Source: Candidatus Falkowiibacteriota bacterium
GTDB lineage: Bacteria; Patescibacteriota; Patescibacteriia; Patescibacteriales; UBA12465
Length of the DNA: 64,000 nucleotides
Assembly: GCA_026396875.1 (NCBI GenBank)
Contig: JAPLVY010000007.1
Location: 17,490 to 81,489 of the forward strand
Direction: 5' to 3'
Part shown: one piece after another, positions 38,459-48,901 of the stretch
Position numbering within the stretch: the first letter of the stretch is position 1
Layout of the letters: the number at the start of each line of letters is the position of its first letter
Position numbers and translations under genes: made by a program
Notes under the pieces: generated by a model
Told to the model about the DNA's origin: nothing
The model's input: the letters and a program-made list of their open reading frames with translations, nothing else
Database searches by the model: none

Positions 38459-39883
38459 TTAGGCAAAGGGGAGGTTCTCCGGTGGATTATCTTTTTCCAA
38501 GGCTTCTATTTTGTCATCTGGTGCTTTTGGTCCTTTCGGTTTTTCGTTAAAAATATCTTCTGGAACATATTTGTCATCCATAAACAGGGGCAAACTTGCT
38601 GGAGCTTCCGCCTTTCTGCCAGGAGCCATTTGAACCAAGGGAGCTTTGACTGAAGCTTCAATTGGAAAATGCCAAATAGTAGCTAGCTCTTCAATGGTAT
38701 AAACACCAGGAGTGCGACCAGCGCCGACTGCTCGACCGACATAATTATTCATCAAGCGATTTTTCTTAGTTATTAGTCGCGCTGTTTGGTTAAAATAAGC
38801 CGACTTGGTCATGGTAAAATCTAAGTCCGGCTTAAAGCTGTTGAGATCTAAATCGATGAATTGCTTGATATAGCCGACAAAGCCACTAAAAACTTTGGCT
38901 TTATTAATAACGTCCTTTTTGGCAAGATAAACAATTCTTAATTTGGCCTCAAAGCCTAATTGAGAAGCTTTGTTTTGGATAAATTCAATCTTCTTCTTCT
39001 GAACCGGGGTTAATTCCATCATCGATAAAGCTTTTTTCTCTTCCTTCTTTTCTGGTTGGTAGGGACCCCATAATTCAAAAAGCCCCTCACTAACTCCATG
39101 AACAATTGGCGCTAAACGATCCAATAAGTCTTCCCCAGCTTTCGGTTTCTTGCCAAGAATCTTATTTACTTCGTCATCCGCTTTTTTTGCCCAATCAAAA
39201 CCACAGGGAGTAACCAGAATCTGATACCAGAATTGTTCGCCAGTCCGCAAAGAGCTGCATAAATCCATTAGCGAAGCCATGGGGTCTTTAAACTGAGTTT
39301 CGCTTGGGCCCATTTGATGTTCAAATTCTTTATAAGTTTTTATTGGATAAATAAAATGCTTCTGCTGAATAAACTCTGAACCGGCGATATCATATTCTTC
39401 ATCAGGAAAACGTAATGGCATCCCCTCGACATAATCATCCACTTCGGTGATTTCCGCGTCTGGGTATTGAGAATAAACTGATGATTCCACTAGACTCCTG
39501 AATTGAATAGGTGTTCTGATTAAAAATTGCGTATACCCATCGATGCTAACAATCTCAAAACTAAAAGAAAGTTGATAGACTCCCAAAAACCACTTTTCAA
39601 AAAAACTAACCGAGCCGTGAGCGCCAGCCAAATAAGTAAAAAGGTTTTCGGTTGCCTTTGGAGATTGCTCATTGCCTTTGGGAATATCGATAGCCAGCAA
39701 AATAAACTTGTTTTTCATTGACCATTTAGTCTCGATGTAAATCAGCCAAAGATGCAATGAGGCTTTGACAAACATCCAGGCCAAAATTATCCAGCCAAAA
39801 TACAAAAAAAACTTCCAGAGCATGAGATCGGGCGGAAGATGTAAAAAATCTTCAATCGGGGTTAAATTGATAACAATATCCAT
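38459..39883 (-). CDS. Conserved hypothetical membrane-anchored protein
   Basis: N-terminal TM segment; 474-aa ORF with good coding character. Confidence 0.6.
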   Translation of the reverse strand: MDIVINLTPIEDFLHLPPDLMLWKFFLYFGWIILAWMFVKASLHLWLIYIETKWSMKNKFILLAIDIPKGNEQSPKATENLFTYLAGAHGSVSFFEKWFLGVYQLSFSFEIVSIDGYTQFLIRTPIQFRSLVESSVYSQYPDAEITEVDDYVEGMPLRFPDEEYDIAGSEFIQQKHFIYPIKTYKEFEHQMGPSETQFKDPMASLMDLCSSLRTGEQFWYQILVTPCGFDWAKKADDEVNKILGKKPKAGEDLLDRLAPIVHGVSEGLFELWGPYQPEKKEEKKALSMMELTPVQKKKIEFIQNKASQLGFEAKLRIVYLAKKDVINKAKVFSGFVGYIKQFIDLDLNSFKPDLDFTMTKSAYFNQTARLITKKNRLMNNYVGRAVGAGRTPGVYTIEELATIWHFPIEASVKAPLVQMAPGRKAEAPASLPLFMDDKYVPEDIFNEKPKGPKAPDDKIEALEKDNPPENLPFA

Positions 39884-39938
39884 AAGAAGGATAATTATAA
39901 AATATCTTTTATTTTACCATATAAACTAGTAAAAACAA

Positions 39939-39970
39939 AATCACCCCAGATCTATTCTGGGGTGATTTTT
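39939..39970. terminator. Terminator hairpin
   Basis: AAAATCACCCCAGATCTATTCTGGGGTGATTTTT. Confidence 0.75.
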
Positions 39971-39992
39971 GATATCGAAAAAGATTGAAAAA

Positions 39993-41024
39993 TTATTTAT
40001 TCCACTCCTTCAAACCATACATACCGCGACCGGTTAAAATGTAGCGGTTATCCAAAATTAATTCGTTGTGAACAGTGGCTGGATTTGCCACTTTTTTGTC
40101 AAAACCGACTTCATTGATCCGACGAGCAATCTCAGTAAAATGCAAAGGCTCACCAGCGTTCTTTAAAACCAAAAAGATTTTATCATTAATAGTTTTTGGC
40201 TTAACCTCCTGCCAAGAGGAAACACCCCAATGTCCAAATTTGTTTCTTTCCAGGCTCTTGATGGCTTGCATTAGAGAGTAAAGAATCTTGTTGCTGTTGA
40301 TTACTTCTGCTTTATCTGGGAAAGTTTCACTCTTTAAAATTGCTGAAATATCGACATCACCATCAAACGTTAGCTGCTCTTGGTATTTATTGTAGGAATC
40401 GAGCTCTTTTAGAAGATCGAGCAATTCTTCAGTGCTTAAAGTTTTCTTCAAGGCGTCAACCTTCTCCATCAAATCATTAGCTAATTCTTCGAGATGGTTA
40501 ATGGATGAGTCCTTTGATTTCAAAGAGGAGTTAAACTGCTCTGATTCGGATACGAAATCAAAGTTATCGGCCAAGACGCGAGAAAGAATAAAATCGAAGT
40601 TATTACGATATGAAGTCTTTTCCTGTTGACTTGACTCATTATTACCATCAATAATCTCCAGGCAAAAAACCGTTAAAATATCCAAAAGATAATCACGACG
40701 CATTAAACCGCCATGCTGTTCGAGTAGGGACTCTACGACTTCTTTTAAAACTGCTAGATCGCCTTCAAGTGTTTCCAGTTTCTTGATTTTTTTCAAACTT
40801 GAAGATTCTATTTGACGAACTCTTTCACGAGTTAACTGATGGAGCTTGCCAATTTTTTCCAGAGTTTCTTTCTTTTCCCCTTGTAAGCCAAAACGGCGCA
40901 CCAAAACATCTTTTTCGCGGTCCATAAGATCGCCAAAGAGGTTGGAAACGATTTGAACGGCGTTAAGCTTGGAGGCCTCTTCGCCGCGTTTTTCTTTAAT
41001 TAAAGTCTCTAAAATGCTTCCCAT
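39993..41024 (-). CDS. Sigma-70 region 4 HTH protein with C-terminal HARE-HTH-like domain
   Basis: LMDREKDVLVRRFGLQGEKKETLEKIGKLHQLTRERVRQIESSSLKKIKKL; C-term GEPLHFTEIARRINEVGF...NRYILTGRGMYGLKEW. Confidence 0.85.
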   Translation of the reverse strand: MGSILETLIKEKRGEEASKLNAVQIVSNLFGDLMDREKDVLVRRFGLQGEKKETLEKIGKLHQLTRERVRQIESSSLKKIKKLETLEGDLAVLKEVVESLLEQHGGLMRRDYLLDILTVFCLEIIDGNNESSQQEKTSYRNNFDFILSRVLADNFDFVSESEQFNSSLKSKDSSINHLEELANDLMEKVDALKKTLSTEELLDLLKELDSYNKYQEQLTFDGDVDISAILKSETFPDKAEVINSNKILYSLMQAIKSLERNKFGHWGVSSWQEVKPKTINDKIFLVLKNAGEPLHFTEIARRINEVGFDKKVANPATVHNELILDNRYILTGRGMYGLKEWNK

Positions 41025-41127
41025 ATTTTCAGATGGTTGGTCAAAAAAAATATAATTGACTGACCCGCTAGTTTTTTATCTATCTTGAACTCTATCACGA
41101 TAACATTTTTTAGTCAATAGTCACGAG

Positions 41128-42120
41128 TTATCTGTCCTTATTTTTATAATTTTCCTTTATATTAGTAAAAATGCTGTAATATTCCTTCATTAAAAACGGC
41201 TCTCTAAATAAAGCAAAAATGAACATGCCCAGGCTAGATTTGATAATTATTGCTTTCGAAAAAAGGTTCTGTCGGCTAAAATGCTTGCTAAAAAGCAGGT
41301 GCTGGTTAACAAAAGACCAGCGACGAACATTCTTGCTTTTATTTTTTCGATCTCGAAGAGTGGCAATAAAACCTTGTCCGGGATCCGCGGCACTACGATC
41401 ATGCCAGGCAGCGGCCTCAGAAACACAAGCTGATCTCTGCCCCGCCAAGAAGAGCCGGTAGGCTAGATCACAGTCCTCTTTATACATAAACATCCTTTCG
41501 TCGAAATATTGTTCCTCCCCGGCTTTTCCGGTGGCGATAAGTAATAGGGCTGAGAGGCGAAAAATACCTGCCGCCCCCGAAGGGCCGATAATCTCAAGAT
41601 TATCAAAAGAGCCATCATCAACTTTCCCCTGCCCCAAGTCAGAGAAACGAAGACCGGGAGACAAAACTAAGCCGCAAGTATCAATAATTTTGTGTTCAGG
41701 ATTCTTCGGAAAAGGCCAACGATAGAGCTTGGGGCAAGCGGAAGAAATTGATCCATCTCCATCCAAAAATTCGATTAGCTTTTTTATGGTATCTTTTTCT
41801 AAGAGCACATCGGGGTTAAGCATTAGAAAATAAGTGGCCCCGTCTTTTTTTGCTGAACGAATTAGAATGTTATAAGCTCTGGCAAAACCCAGGTTTTGAC
41901 TCCGGGAAAGAAACTGGAAATCGGGATAACTCGTAGCAATCAATTCCTGATTGCGATAATCTCCAGGCTCACTATTATCAAAGATTTTTACCAAAAAATT
42001 ATTATCTGGCAAAAAAGATAAAGCAGCCTGCAAAGCTGGCAAAGTCTTGGAAAAATATTTTAGCGAAGAATCGCCGTAGGCAACTAATCCGATAACTAAC
42101 TTCATAATAATTGTGACCAA
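41128..42120 (-). CDS. Glycosyltransferase family 2 (rhamnosyltransferase-like)
   Basis: VKIFDNSEPGDYRNQEL, SQNLGFARAYNILIRSA, LMLNPDVLLEKD, FDERMFMYKEDCDLAYRL. Confidence 0.9.
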   Translation of the reverse strand: MVTIIMKLVIGLVAYGDSSLKYFSKTLPALQAALSFLPDNNFLVKIFDNSEPGDYRNQELIATSYPDFQFLSRSQNLGFARAYNILIRSAKKDGATYFLMLNPDVLLEKDTIKKLIEFLDGDGSISSACPKLYRWPFPKNPEHKIIDTCGLVLSPGLRFSDLGQGKVDDGSFDNLEIIGPSGAAGIFRLSALLLIATGKAGEEQYFDERMFMYKEDCDLAYRLFLAGQRSACVSEAAAWHDRSAADPGQGFIATLRDRKNKSKNVRRWSFVNQHLLFSKHFSRQNLFSKAIIIKSSLGMFIFALFREPFLMKEYYSIFTNIKENYKNKDR

Positions 42121-42161
42121 AAATCTAAAGAAATAAAAAACGGCCGGGCAAGGCCGTTTTC

Positions 42162-42887
42162 TTAAATTACCATCTTATCTGCTAACTTTTCTTTGGCAAT
42201 TTGCTGAGCTCTTAAAAGACTATCAAAAGTGCCCGCATCAAGCCATTCCCCTTGAACCATTGCCACTTCTAATTCTCCATGATTTAAGTACCAATTGTTG
42301 AGATCAGTGATTTCTAACTCTCCCCGGTCGCTGGGTTTAAGATTTTTAGCCACCTCAACCACTCTTTTGTCATAAATATACATTCCGGTTACCGCATAAT
42401 TACTGAGATATTCTTTCGGTTTTTCAACTATTTTTTCAGCACGTTTTTGTTCGTCAAATTTTACTACACCGAAACGCTCCGGATCAGGAACTTCTTTGGC
42501 AAAAATCTTGGCGCCACCCCTAAAATTCTTTATTTCTTCGGAAAAATCATCTTCAAAAATATTATCGCCCAAAATCATCGCTACATCCTCATTATCAATA
42601 AAATTGCTGCCAATAATAAAGGCCTGAGCTAGGCCCTCTGGCTTGTCCTGAATTTCGTAGGTAAATTTAACCCCAAAATCTTTGCCGCTTCCCAGAAGAT
42701 TCAAATAGTCGCCAGCTCTCTCCGGGGAAACAATTATTAGGATCTCTTTTATTCCGGCCTTAACCAGAGTGTTAAGAGGATAATAAATCATTGGACGATG
42801 ATAAATCGGCAATAGCTGCTTGCTAGTGATTTTTGTGAGAGGGCGCAAGCGAGTACCGCTGCCACCAGAAAGAATTATTCCACGCAT
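42162..42887 (-). CDS. Nucleotidyltransferase, RmlA-like (short form)
   Basis: GIILSGGSGTRLRPLTKITSKQLLPIYHRPMIYYPL, GDNIFEDDF, EWLDAGTFDSL. Confidence 0.9.
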   Translation of the reverse strand: MRGIILSGGSGTRLRPLTKITSKQLLPIYHRPMIYYPLNTLVKAGIKEILIIVSPERAGDYLNLLGSGKDFGVKFTYEIQDKPEGLAQAFIIGSNFIDNEDVAMILGDNIFEDDFSEEIKNFRGGAKIFAKEVPDPERFGVVKFDEQKRAEKIVEKPKEYLSNYAVTGMYIYDKRVVEVAKNLKPSDRGELEITDLNNWYLNHGELEVAMVQGEWLDAGTFDSLLRAQQIAKEKLADKMVI

Positions 42888-42904
42888 AAATATAGAAATT
42901 AATT

Positions 42905-43759
42905 TTATTTTAAATAATCTGCCAGGGCTTCCTGCCAGGAACGAAGCAGAGGCCTTTTTGAATTTTCCAGAGCAGAGGCCATTGGCCTTTTGGCTGGCCG
43001 CGAAAAAGTGCTACCCAAAACTGGAACAAGCTCCGATACTATTCCTTTGAGCCTCAACGCTTCGACCGCACCTTGATACCAGGTAGCAACCCCCTCGTTA
43101 ATCAAGTGAAATATTCCGTAATCAGCGTGGTCGATAATAATATTTTTGGTTGCCAGCGCCAAATCGGGGGTGAAAGTAAAACAACTCCACTCTTCATCAA
43201 CCGCCTTCAGGGTGTTTCCATTTTGCGCCAAATTAATCATGATGTCAAAAAAATTCGGTTTAGCAAAGGGACTGGACCCTGCTGGTCCAAAAAGCTTAGA
43301 AGTGCGGATTAAATAAAATTTCAACCCAGAAGAGATAAGTTTCAGGATTCTTTGTTCACCATCAGCCTTACTTTGACCATAAAAATTGATTGGACTGGGA
43401 CTGCAATCTTCGAGAAAACGACTATTAGCACTATCTCCAGAAAAAACGTAATCCGTAGAGTAATGCACGAATAGTATGTCGCTAGACAAACAAAAATCTG
43501 CCAAAAAACCCGGGAGATCAACGTTCAATCTTCGCGCTAAAGCTTTTTCATTCTCGTCGACCTCACACTTGTCTACTACATTATAAGCAGCTGCATTAAT
43601 AATAATACTTGGACTCTCCCGCTCTAGTCTTTCTTTTAGCGCGTTGAAATCGAGAAAATCGACATCAGAGCGATCAAGCCCAACAACTGTTTGATCGGAA
43701 AATACTTTCATTAATTGAGTACCAAGGTTGCCCTGCGAACCGATGATTAAAATTTTCAT
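42905..43759 (-). CDS. rmlD: dTDP-4-dehydrorhamnose reductase (RmlD-like)
   Basis: ILIIGSQGNLGTQLMKV, IINAAAYNVVDKCE, VHYSTDYVFSGD, YGQSKADGE. Confidence 0.93.
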   Translation of the reverse strand: MKILIIGSQGNLGTQLMKVFSDQTVVGLDRSDVDFLDFNALKERLERESPSIIINAAAYNVVDKCEVDENEKALARRLNVDLPGFLADFCLSSDILFVHYSTDYVFSGDSANSRFLEDCSPSPINFYGQSKADGEQRILKLISSGLKFYLIRTSKLFGPAGSSPFAKPNFFDIMINLAQNGNTLKAVDEEWSCFTFTPDLALATKNIIIDHADYGIFHLINEGVATWYQGAVEALRLKGIVSELVPVLGSTFSRPAKRPMASALENSKRPLLRSWQEALADYLK

Positions 43760-43761
43760 AA

Positions 43762-45060
43762 TTATTTATTTTTCCACTCTTGTCCCTGACGAACCAGCAA
43801 TTCATTGGCTCTTTGCGGTTCGGCCATGACTTCTAAAATAGCCTTTTCCATCCTGGATCCCTGTGAGCCCTTAACTAAAATTAAATCTCCTGCTCCGATT
43901 CTCTGAACAGCAAATCCGCCAGCTTCGGTAGCGTGAGAAAAATAAAAAATATTTTCAGGGTTAAACCCATCTTCTTTGGCCCCCAAGGCGATGTGGTGAG
44001 CCCTTTCACCAACTAAAATTAACTGAGAAATTCCCGCAGCCACAACTTTTTTGCCAACCAAACGATGCCCTTCCTCTGTGTAAGAGCCTAGCTCCAGCAT
44101 CTCACCAAGAATGGCGATTTTGACAGAGTGCTCAGGAAGAGTCGCGCGCGACATCACTTCCAGGGCAGCCGCGGTAGAATCGGGGGAGGCGTTATAGGTA
44201 TCGTCGATAATAGAAGAATTTTTAATTCCTCGTAAAACCCTCAGGCGCCCCTTAGGAAGATAGAAGTGCTCTAGTGCAGAAGCGGTTTCGACAAGATTAA
44301 AAGAAAAGTGAGTGGCAACAACGGCGGCCGAAAGAGCAGATAAAACTGCCTTGTCACTAATCGCTTCACGCAAAAACACTGGGACGCTAGAGCCATTATA
44401 TTCCATTTTGAAAGAGAGCCCCGGTAAAAATCCTTCACCTTTTTCGTAGTTAAACCTTAAATCAACTGCTCGCAAATCAGCCTCCTTTGAAAAGCCATAG
44501 GTCAAAACCTTGGCGCGACTAGCCTCTGTCATAGAACTTACTAATTCTGAGTCGGCGTTTAAAACTGCCAGCCCTTTGCTTGGTAGCGATTCAATTAGCC
44601 CCTGTTTCTCCTTTTTTATTTTTTCCAAGCTACCAAAAAACTCCAAGTGAGAGTGACTAACCGCAGTCACTACTCCAACTTGCGGTTTGGCAATTCTCGT
44701 TAAGTATCTCATGTCTCCAGGACGATCAACTCCTAACTCTAAAATTATCATCCGCGGATAATTTTTGTTGCGCCAAAGCAGCAACTTCCAGGCATGAAAA
44801 AAAACTCCGAGCCAGCCAATCAAACTTGAACCCGGAGAGTCAGCACCGATTATCGTCAAAGGAACACCGATTTCATTGTTGTAATTCTTTAAAGGCGCTC
44901 GGACTGAAAATTTGGAAGACAGGACTGCGGCAATTGCCTCCTTGGCGGTCGTCTTGCCAACGCTACCAGTAATTCCTATAACCTCTGGCTGATATTTTTT
45001 CAAGATTAAGCCAGCCAGGATTCTTAGTTTTAATTGCAAAATCTTTTTCATATGAATCAA
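43762..45060 (-). CDS. murF: UDP-N-acetylmuramoyl-tripeptide--D-alanyl-D-alanine ligase
   Basis: GITGSVGKTTAKEAIAAVL, NNEIGVPLTI, ILELGVDRPGDM, IIDDTYNASPDSTAAAL, LGEMLELGSYTEEGHR. Confidence 0.95.
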   Translation of the reverse strand: MIHMKKILQLKLRILAGLILKKYQPEVIGITGSVGKTTAKEAIAAVLSSKFSVRAPLKNYNNEIGVPLTIIGADSPGSSLIGWLGVFFHAWKLLLWRNKNYPRMIILELGVDRPGDMRYLTRIAKPQVGVVTAVSHSHLEFFGSLEKIKKEKQGLIESLPSKGLAVLNADSELVSSMTEASRAKVLTYGFSKEADLRAVDLRFNYEKGEGFLPGLSFKMEYNGSSVPVFLREAISDKAVLSALSAAVVATHFSFNLVETASALEHFYLPKGRLRVLRGIKNSSIIDDTYNASPDSTAAALEVMSRATLPEHSVKIAILGEMLELGSYTEEGHRLVGKKVVAAGISQLILVGERAHHIALGAKEDGFNPENIFYFSHATEAGGFAVQRIGAGDLILVKGSQGSRMEKAILEVMAEPQRANELLVRQGQEWKNK

Positions 45061-45066
45061 TAAAAA

Positions 45067-47124
45067 TTATTTCCTCGTCTTTGGTACTTGATAATATTTT
45101 AAGAGATAATCGATAATCCCCTGACCCAAAGGAACCGCTGTACTCTCGGCGTATTGTAACCCCTTAGGATTATCGATCTTGGTCAAAAGAACAAACTTTG
45201 GATCTTCAATCGGCGCCACGCCAACAAAAGTATGAATAAAATCACTCTTACTATAAGAACCCTTGGAGGCAACTTGAGCGGTACCAGTTTTGCCACCAAT
45301 ATAATAACCGCTGACCGCTGCTTTCTTAGAATGCCCTTTCTCGACAACGTTTGTCAACATGGCCAAAACTGTATTAGCAGTATGTTCGGAAACTACCTGG
45401 CGAATAGGTTTTGGTTTAATTTCTATCTTTTCACCGCCGGGTTTAGAAATTTCCTTGACCAGGTAAGGCTTCATCATTAGTCCTTTATTAGCCAAAGCCA
45501 TATAAGAAACAACCATCTGCAAAGGGGTAACCGAAATTCCCTGGCCAAACGAGGCGGTGGAATAGTCAATCTCCGGAACTCTTCTTTGTAAAAGATTGGC
45601 GATAGTTCCTGGGACTTCTGACTCGAGCTCAATGCCAAACTTTTTACCAAAACCAAAATTTTTCACATAATCCAGAAAGGTCTTTGCCCCAGTTTGACGC
45701 ATCACAAAGATTGCCCCGGTATTTAGGGAGTTTTCCAAAACAAAATTCATATCCACAACTCCATGAGCACCTTTTGTTGAATAATCTGAATTACTAATCG
45801 GCTTAGGCCAACCGGTGATAAACATTTGCCCGGGATCATTATAGGTCGAGTTGGGAGAAACTTTTCCCTGATCAATTCCGGCAGCCATTGTAATTGTTTT
45901 CATCACTGAACCAGGTTCATACTGAGAAAATATCGTTGGATTGTTGAAATATTGAATATCTTCTACTGACTTATAGTCATTTGGGTCAAAAGCTGGGTAA
46001 GAACACATCGCGATAATCGCACCGGTCTTCGGATCGCCAACAATAACGCTGCCGCCGGTAGCATTATACTTCTCGATTGCCGCTTTTAATTGGTCACAAA
46101 CTGCAAATTCGACATTACGATCGATTGTTAATACCAAGTCACTGCCATCTTCCGGTTTAACATATTCCTGATCATTAACAATTAACATGTTTCTTCCTAC
46201 GCCCTTCTCGGCCCTCAGGAAACCAAAAGTACCAGTTAACTCAGAATTAAAAAACCCCTCTAAGCCATAATGGCCGACACCATCGGTGTCCACAAAGCCA
46301 GCCAGGTGAGCCGCATTATCACCTTCGGGATAATATCGATACTTAAAAAATTCATAACCTAGGCCTTTGATATCCAGAGGACGATTATTGTCGGCGGTGT
46401 TAACTATCTGTTCGTGGAGGATATCTAGGTCTTGTGCTCTGACCGAAGAAGTGGTTGAGATAAGCCCCGGAGTAGAAGTAGACTCTGAATAAATTGCTGC
46501 ATAGAGTTTGAGTAAATCTTCGGTGGACATTTTTTTCACCAACGGTTCATAAGGATCACCGGGCTTGTCTAAATGTTTCAAATAGCCAGCGATGATTTCT
46601 TCTTTCCTGGAATCAGCAGAGAAAATTGGGTCGCTAGCAATTGTGGCAATTTTGGCGGTCTTCTCCTCTGGCTTCAAAGTTTCATCGTCTTGAATATCTT
46701 GAATGGCTCTCAGTTTTTTCTTTTCATTTTCTTGAGCTAAGCGGCTATTTTCCTTTTCCATCAATGGCTTATCAAAGAAATTATACAATTTTTCCGCCAT
46801 TGCCCGAGGGTCGGCAACATCTTTTGGGACTGCATAAAGTAGGGCAAAGTTTTTATTAGTAGCTAGTGGAAATAATAAACCGTCGCTGTCTCCCGGCATT
46901 ACACTACTAAAAAATATCTGTCCCCTTTCCGGGCTCAATTTACTAAAAATCTGCTGCTGACCAGCCGCTAGTGCGGTATAATAATCGCTGTCTTTCACCT
47001 GTAACAAAAAAAGGCGGCCGATTAAAACCCCAATTAATAAAAAAACCACCACCACCACTAAGCGGAGGCGGTTGTTCGAATCTTTCTTGTCTAGACAGGC
47101 ATATTTTTCAGAATCACGCCACAT
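45067..47124 (-). CDS. ftsI: Penicillin-binding protein 2 / FtsI
   Basis: EPGSVMKTITMAAGID (SxxK), ENSLNTGAIFVM (SxN), GGKTGTAQV (KTG); N-terminal TM. Confidence 0.95.
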   Translation of the reverse strand: MWRDSEKYACLDKKDSNNRLRLVVVVVFLLIGVLIGRLFLLQVKDSDYYTALAAGQQQIFSKLSPERGQIFFSSVMPGDSDGLLFPLATNKNFALLYAVPKDVADPRAMAEKLYNFFDKPLMEKENSRLAQENEKKKLRAIQDIQDDETLKPEEKTAKIATIASDPIFSADSRKEEIIAGYLKHLDKPGDPYEPLVKKMSTEDLLKLYAAIYSESTSTPGLISTTSSVRAQDLDILHEQIVNTADNNRPLDIKGLGYEFFKYRYYPEGDNAAHLAGFVDTDGVGHYGLEGFFNSELTGTFGFLRAEKGVGRNMLIVNDQEYVKPEDGSDLVLTIDRNVEFAVCDQLKAAIEKYNATGGSVIVGDPKTGAIIAMCSYPAFDPNDYKSVEDIQYFNNPTIFSQYEPGSVMKTITMAAGIDQGKVSPNSTYNDPGQMFITGWPKPISNSDYSTKGAHGVVDMNFVLENSLNTGAIFVMRQTGAKTFLDYVKNFGFGKKFGIELESEVPGTIANLLQRRVPEIDYSTASFGQGISVTPLQMVVSYMALANKGLMMKPYLVKEISKPGGEKIEIKPKPIRQVVSEHTANTVLAMLTNVVEKGHSKKAAVSGYYIGGKTGTAQVASKGSYSKSDFIHTFVGVAPIEDPKFVLLTKIDNPKGLQYAESTAVPLGQGIIDYLLKYYQVPKTRK

Positions 47125-47155
47125 AAATTTTATTGAGAATGGATACCATTGGTCA

Positions 47156-47506
47156 TTATTTCATCGCCAGTGCCGGAGCTTTAATCGTCAAATAATCAAC
47201 ATTACCCACCGCCACCATATCCAAACTTTGAACTCTCGCCTTCAAGCTGCCGTAGGACTGGAGTGCGAGAATCTTATTTTCATAAGCCCGCTTATCTTCA
47301 TCTAAGTTTTTGGCTTGATTTTTTAAGCCCTGCATCACAACCCCCTTAACTACTAGATCATTAGCACTAATTAGATAATAAAAACCGACAAGAACGAAAA
47401 CAGAAAACAAAACAATATTCACCGAATGAAAAAAGTTGGAAGGATTGTCGCCTCTCCTGGACTGGTGATATCTCTTCTTGTCTTTATTTTTTTGCAACGA
47501 TTTCAT
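47156..47506 (-). CDS. FtsL-like division protein
   Basis: Small single-TM protein with coiled-coil-like region between rsmH and ftsI. Confidence 0.6.
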   Translation of the reverse strand: MKSLQKNKDKKRYHQSRRGDNPSNFFHSVNIVLFSVFVLVGFYYLISANDLVVKGVVMQGLKNQAKNLDEDKRAYENKILALQSYGSLKARVQSLDMVAVGNVDYLTIKAPALAMK

Positions 47507-47525
47507 AGTCGTTTAAATAGTATGG

Positions 47526-48452
47526 TTATACTCTGATTGCTGCTCTCAATTTTGAGCTACGAGCTCGTGGATTTTCTTCACTTTCTTGCTCGCTTGGTAT
47601 TAATGGTTTTTTGGTAATAATTTTCAAAGTCTTCTTGTGCCCGCAAACACAACGGAGAAAACTTGATGGGCAGATACAGTCCGTACTTTCCTGGCGAAAA
47701 TAATTCTTAACAATCCGATCCTCCCCGCTGTGAAAAGAAACGAAAATTACTCGTGCCCCTGGCTTTAAAGCTTGCGGCAAAGCCGCCAAAGCATTTTCTA
47801 AATTTTTAAATTCGCCATTAGTAGCAATCCGCAGAGCCTGGAAAATTCTCGTTGCAGGATTGGTGCGATGATGCCCCTTCAATATTGGCGCCAGAGCTTC
47901 CAACAAGTCGCCGGTGGTTTTGATAACTTTTTTCTTGCGATATTCAACAATTAACTTAGCGGCAAAATATGCTTTTGGCTCATCTCCGTAAAGACGAAAG
48001 ATGTCGGTTAGCTCGTGTAAGCTGTAGTAACGAAGAATGTTTTCAGTCTCTTCGTTTTCCGCACTATCCTGGCTGAAAGACATCGATAGTGGGCGATCAC
48101 CTTGAAAAGAAAAACCTCTGTCCTGGTCATCCAGTTGTGCCGAAGAAAGTCCGAGATCAAATACGGCGCCGTCAAATGGCCCATGTTTTTCAGCAATCTC
48201 TGCCAACTTACCAAAATTATCATGAATCAAGCTAATATTATTTACCCCCTCAATCTTGGCTCGTTCTTTGGCGTTATCTATCGCCAAAAGATCTAAGTCG
48301 GTAGAAAATACTCTTCCACTTGGACCAACCGCCTTAGCGATTGCTAATGAATAATTAGCACCGCCAAGAGTACCGTCAAAAATATTTTCACCTTTCTTTG
48401 GTTGTAAATATTTCAAAACCTCTGGCAACATTACGGGAATATGGGAATACAT
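47526..48452 (-). CDS. rsmH: 16S rRNA (cytosine1402-N4)-methyltransferase
   Basis: HIPVMLPEVLKYLQPKKGENIFDGTLGGANYSLAI, FDLGLSSAQLDDQDRGFSF, SFHSGEDRIVKNYFR. Confidence 0.96.
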   Translation of the reverse strand: MYSHIPVMLPEVLKYLQPKKGENIFDGTLGGANYSLAIAKAVGPSGRVFSTDLDLLAIDNAKERAKIEGVNNISLIHDNFGKLAEIAEKHGPFDGAVFDLGLSSAQLDDQDRGFSFQGDRPLSMSFSQDSAENEETENILRYYSLHELTDIFRLYGDEPKAYFAAKLIVEYRKKKVIKTTGDLLEALAPILKGHHRTNPATRIFQALRIATNGEFKNLENALAALPQALKPGARVIFVSFHSGEDRIVKNYFRQESTDCICPSSFLRCVCGHKKTLKIITKKPLIPSEQESEENPRARSSKLRAAIRV

Positions 48453-48455
48453 AGA

Positions 48456-48887
48456 TTAGATGCCCAAGTCACCGAGTTCTTCGGCAATGGCATTACTATT
48501 CTTTTCAGCGCTTGCTTTATAATTGTTCCACTGCCTCTCATCCCAGATTTCTAAACGGTTATACAGACCAGCGATAATCGTATTTTTCCTTAGGCCAGCG
48601 AACACTCTTAAATATTCAGGCAAATTGATTCTGCCCTGATTGTCAAAATCAACGTCCATCGCTCCGGCCAACATGTGGCGAGCAAAGGCTCGCGCCTTCG
48701 CCTGACTGATTGGCAAGCTAGCAAATTTTTGAGCAATGACCTCAAACTGTTCTTTGGAATACAAAAATAAACAGTTGTCCAAACCCTTGGTAACGACTGC
48801 TCCCTTCTTTAGGATGGCGCGGAATTTAGCCGGAATAGCTAGTCTTCCTTTGTCGTCCAGGTTGTGATTGTATTCTCCGATGAACAT
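48456..48887 (-). CDS. mraZ: Transcriptional regulator MraZ
   Basis: GEYNHNLDDKGRLAIPAKFR, DNQGRINLPEYLRVFAGL. Confidence 0.96.
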   Translation of the reverse strand: MFIGEYNHNLDDKGRLAIPAKFRAILKKGAVVTKGLDNCLFLYSKEQFEVIAQKFASLPISQAKARAFARHMLAGAMDVDFDNQGRINLPEYLRVFAGLRKNTIIAGLYNRLEIWDERQWNNYKASAEKNSNAIAEELGDLGI

Positions 48888-48901
48888 AAAAAAACTTTTA
48901 A

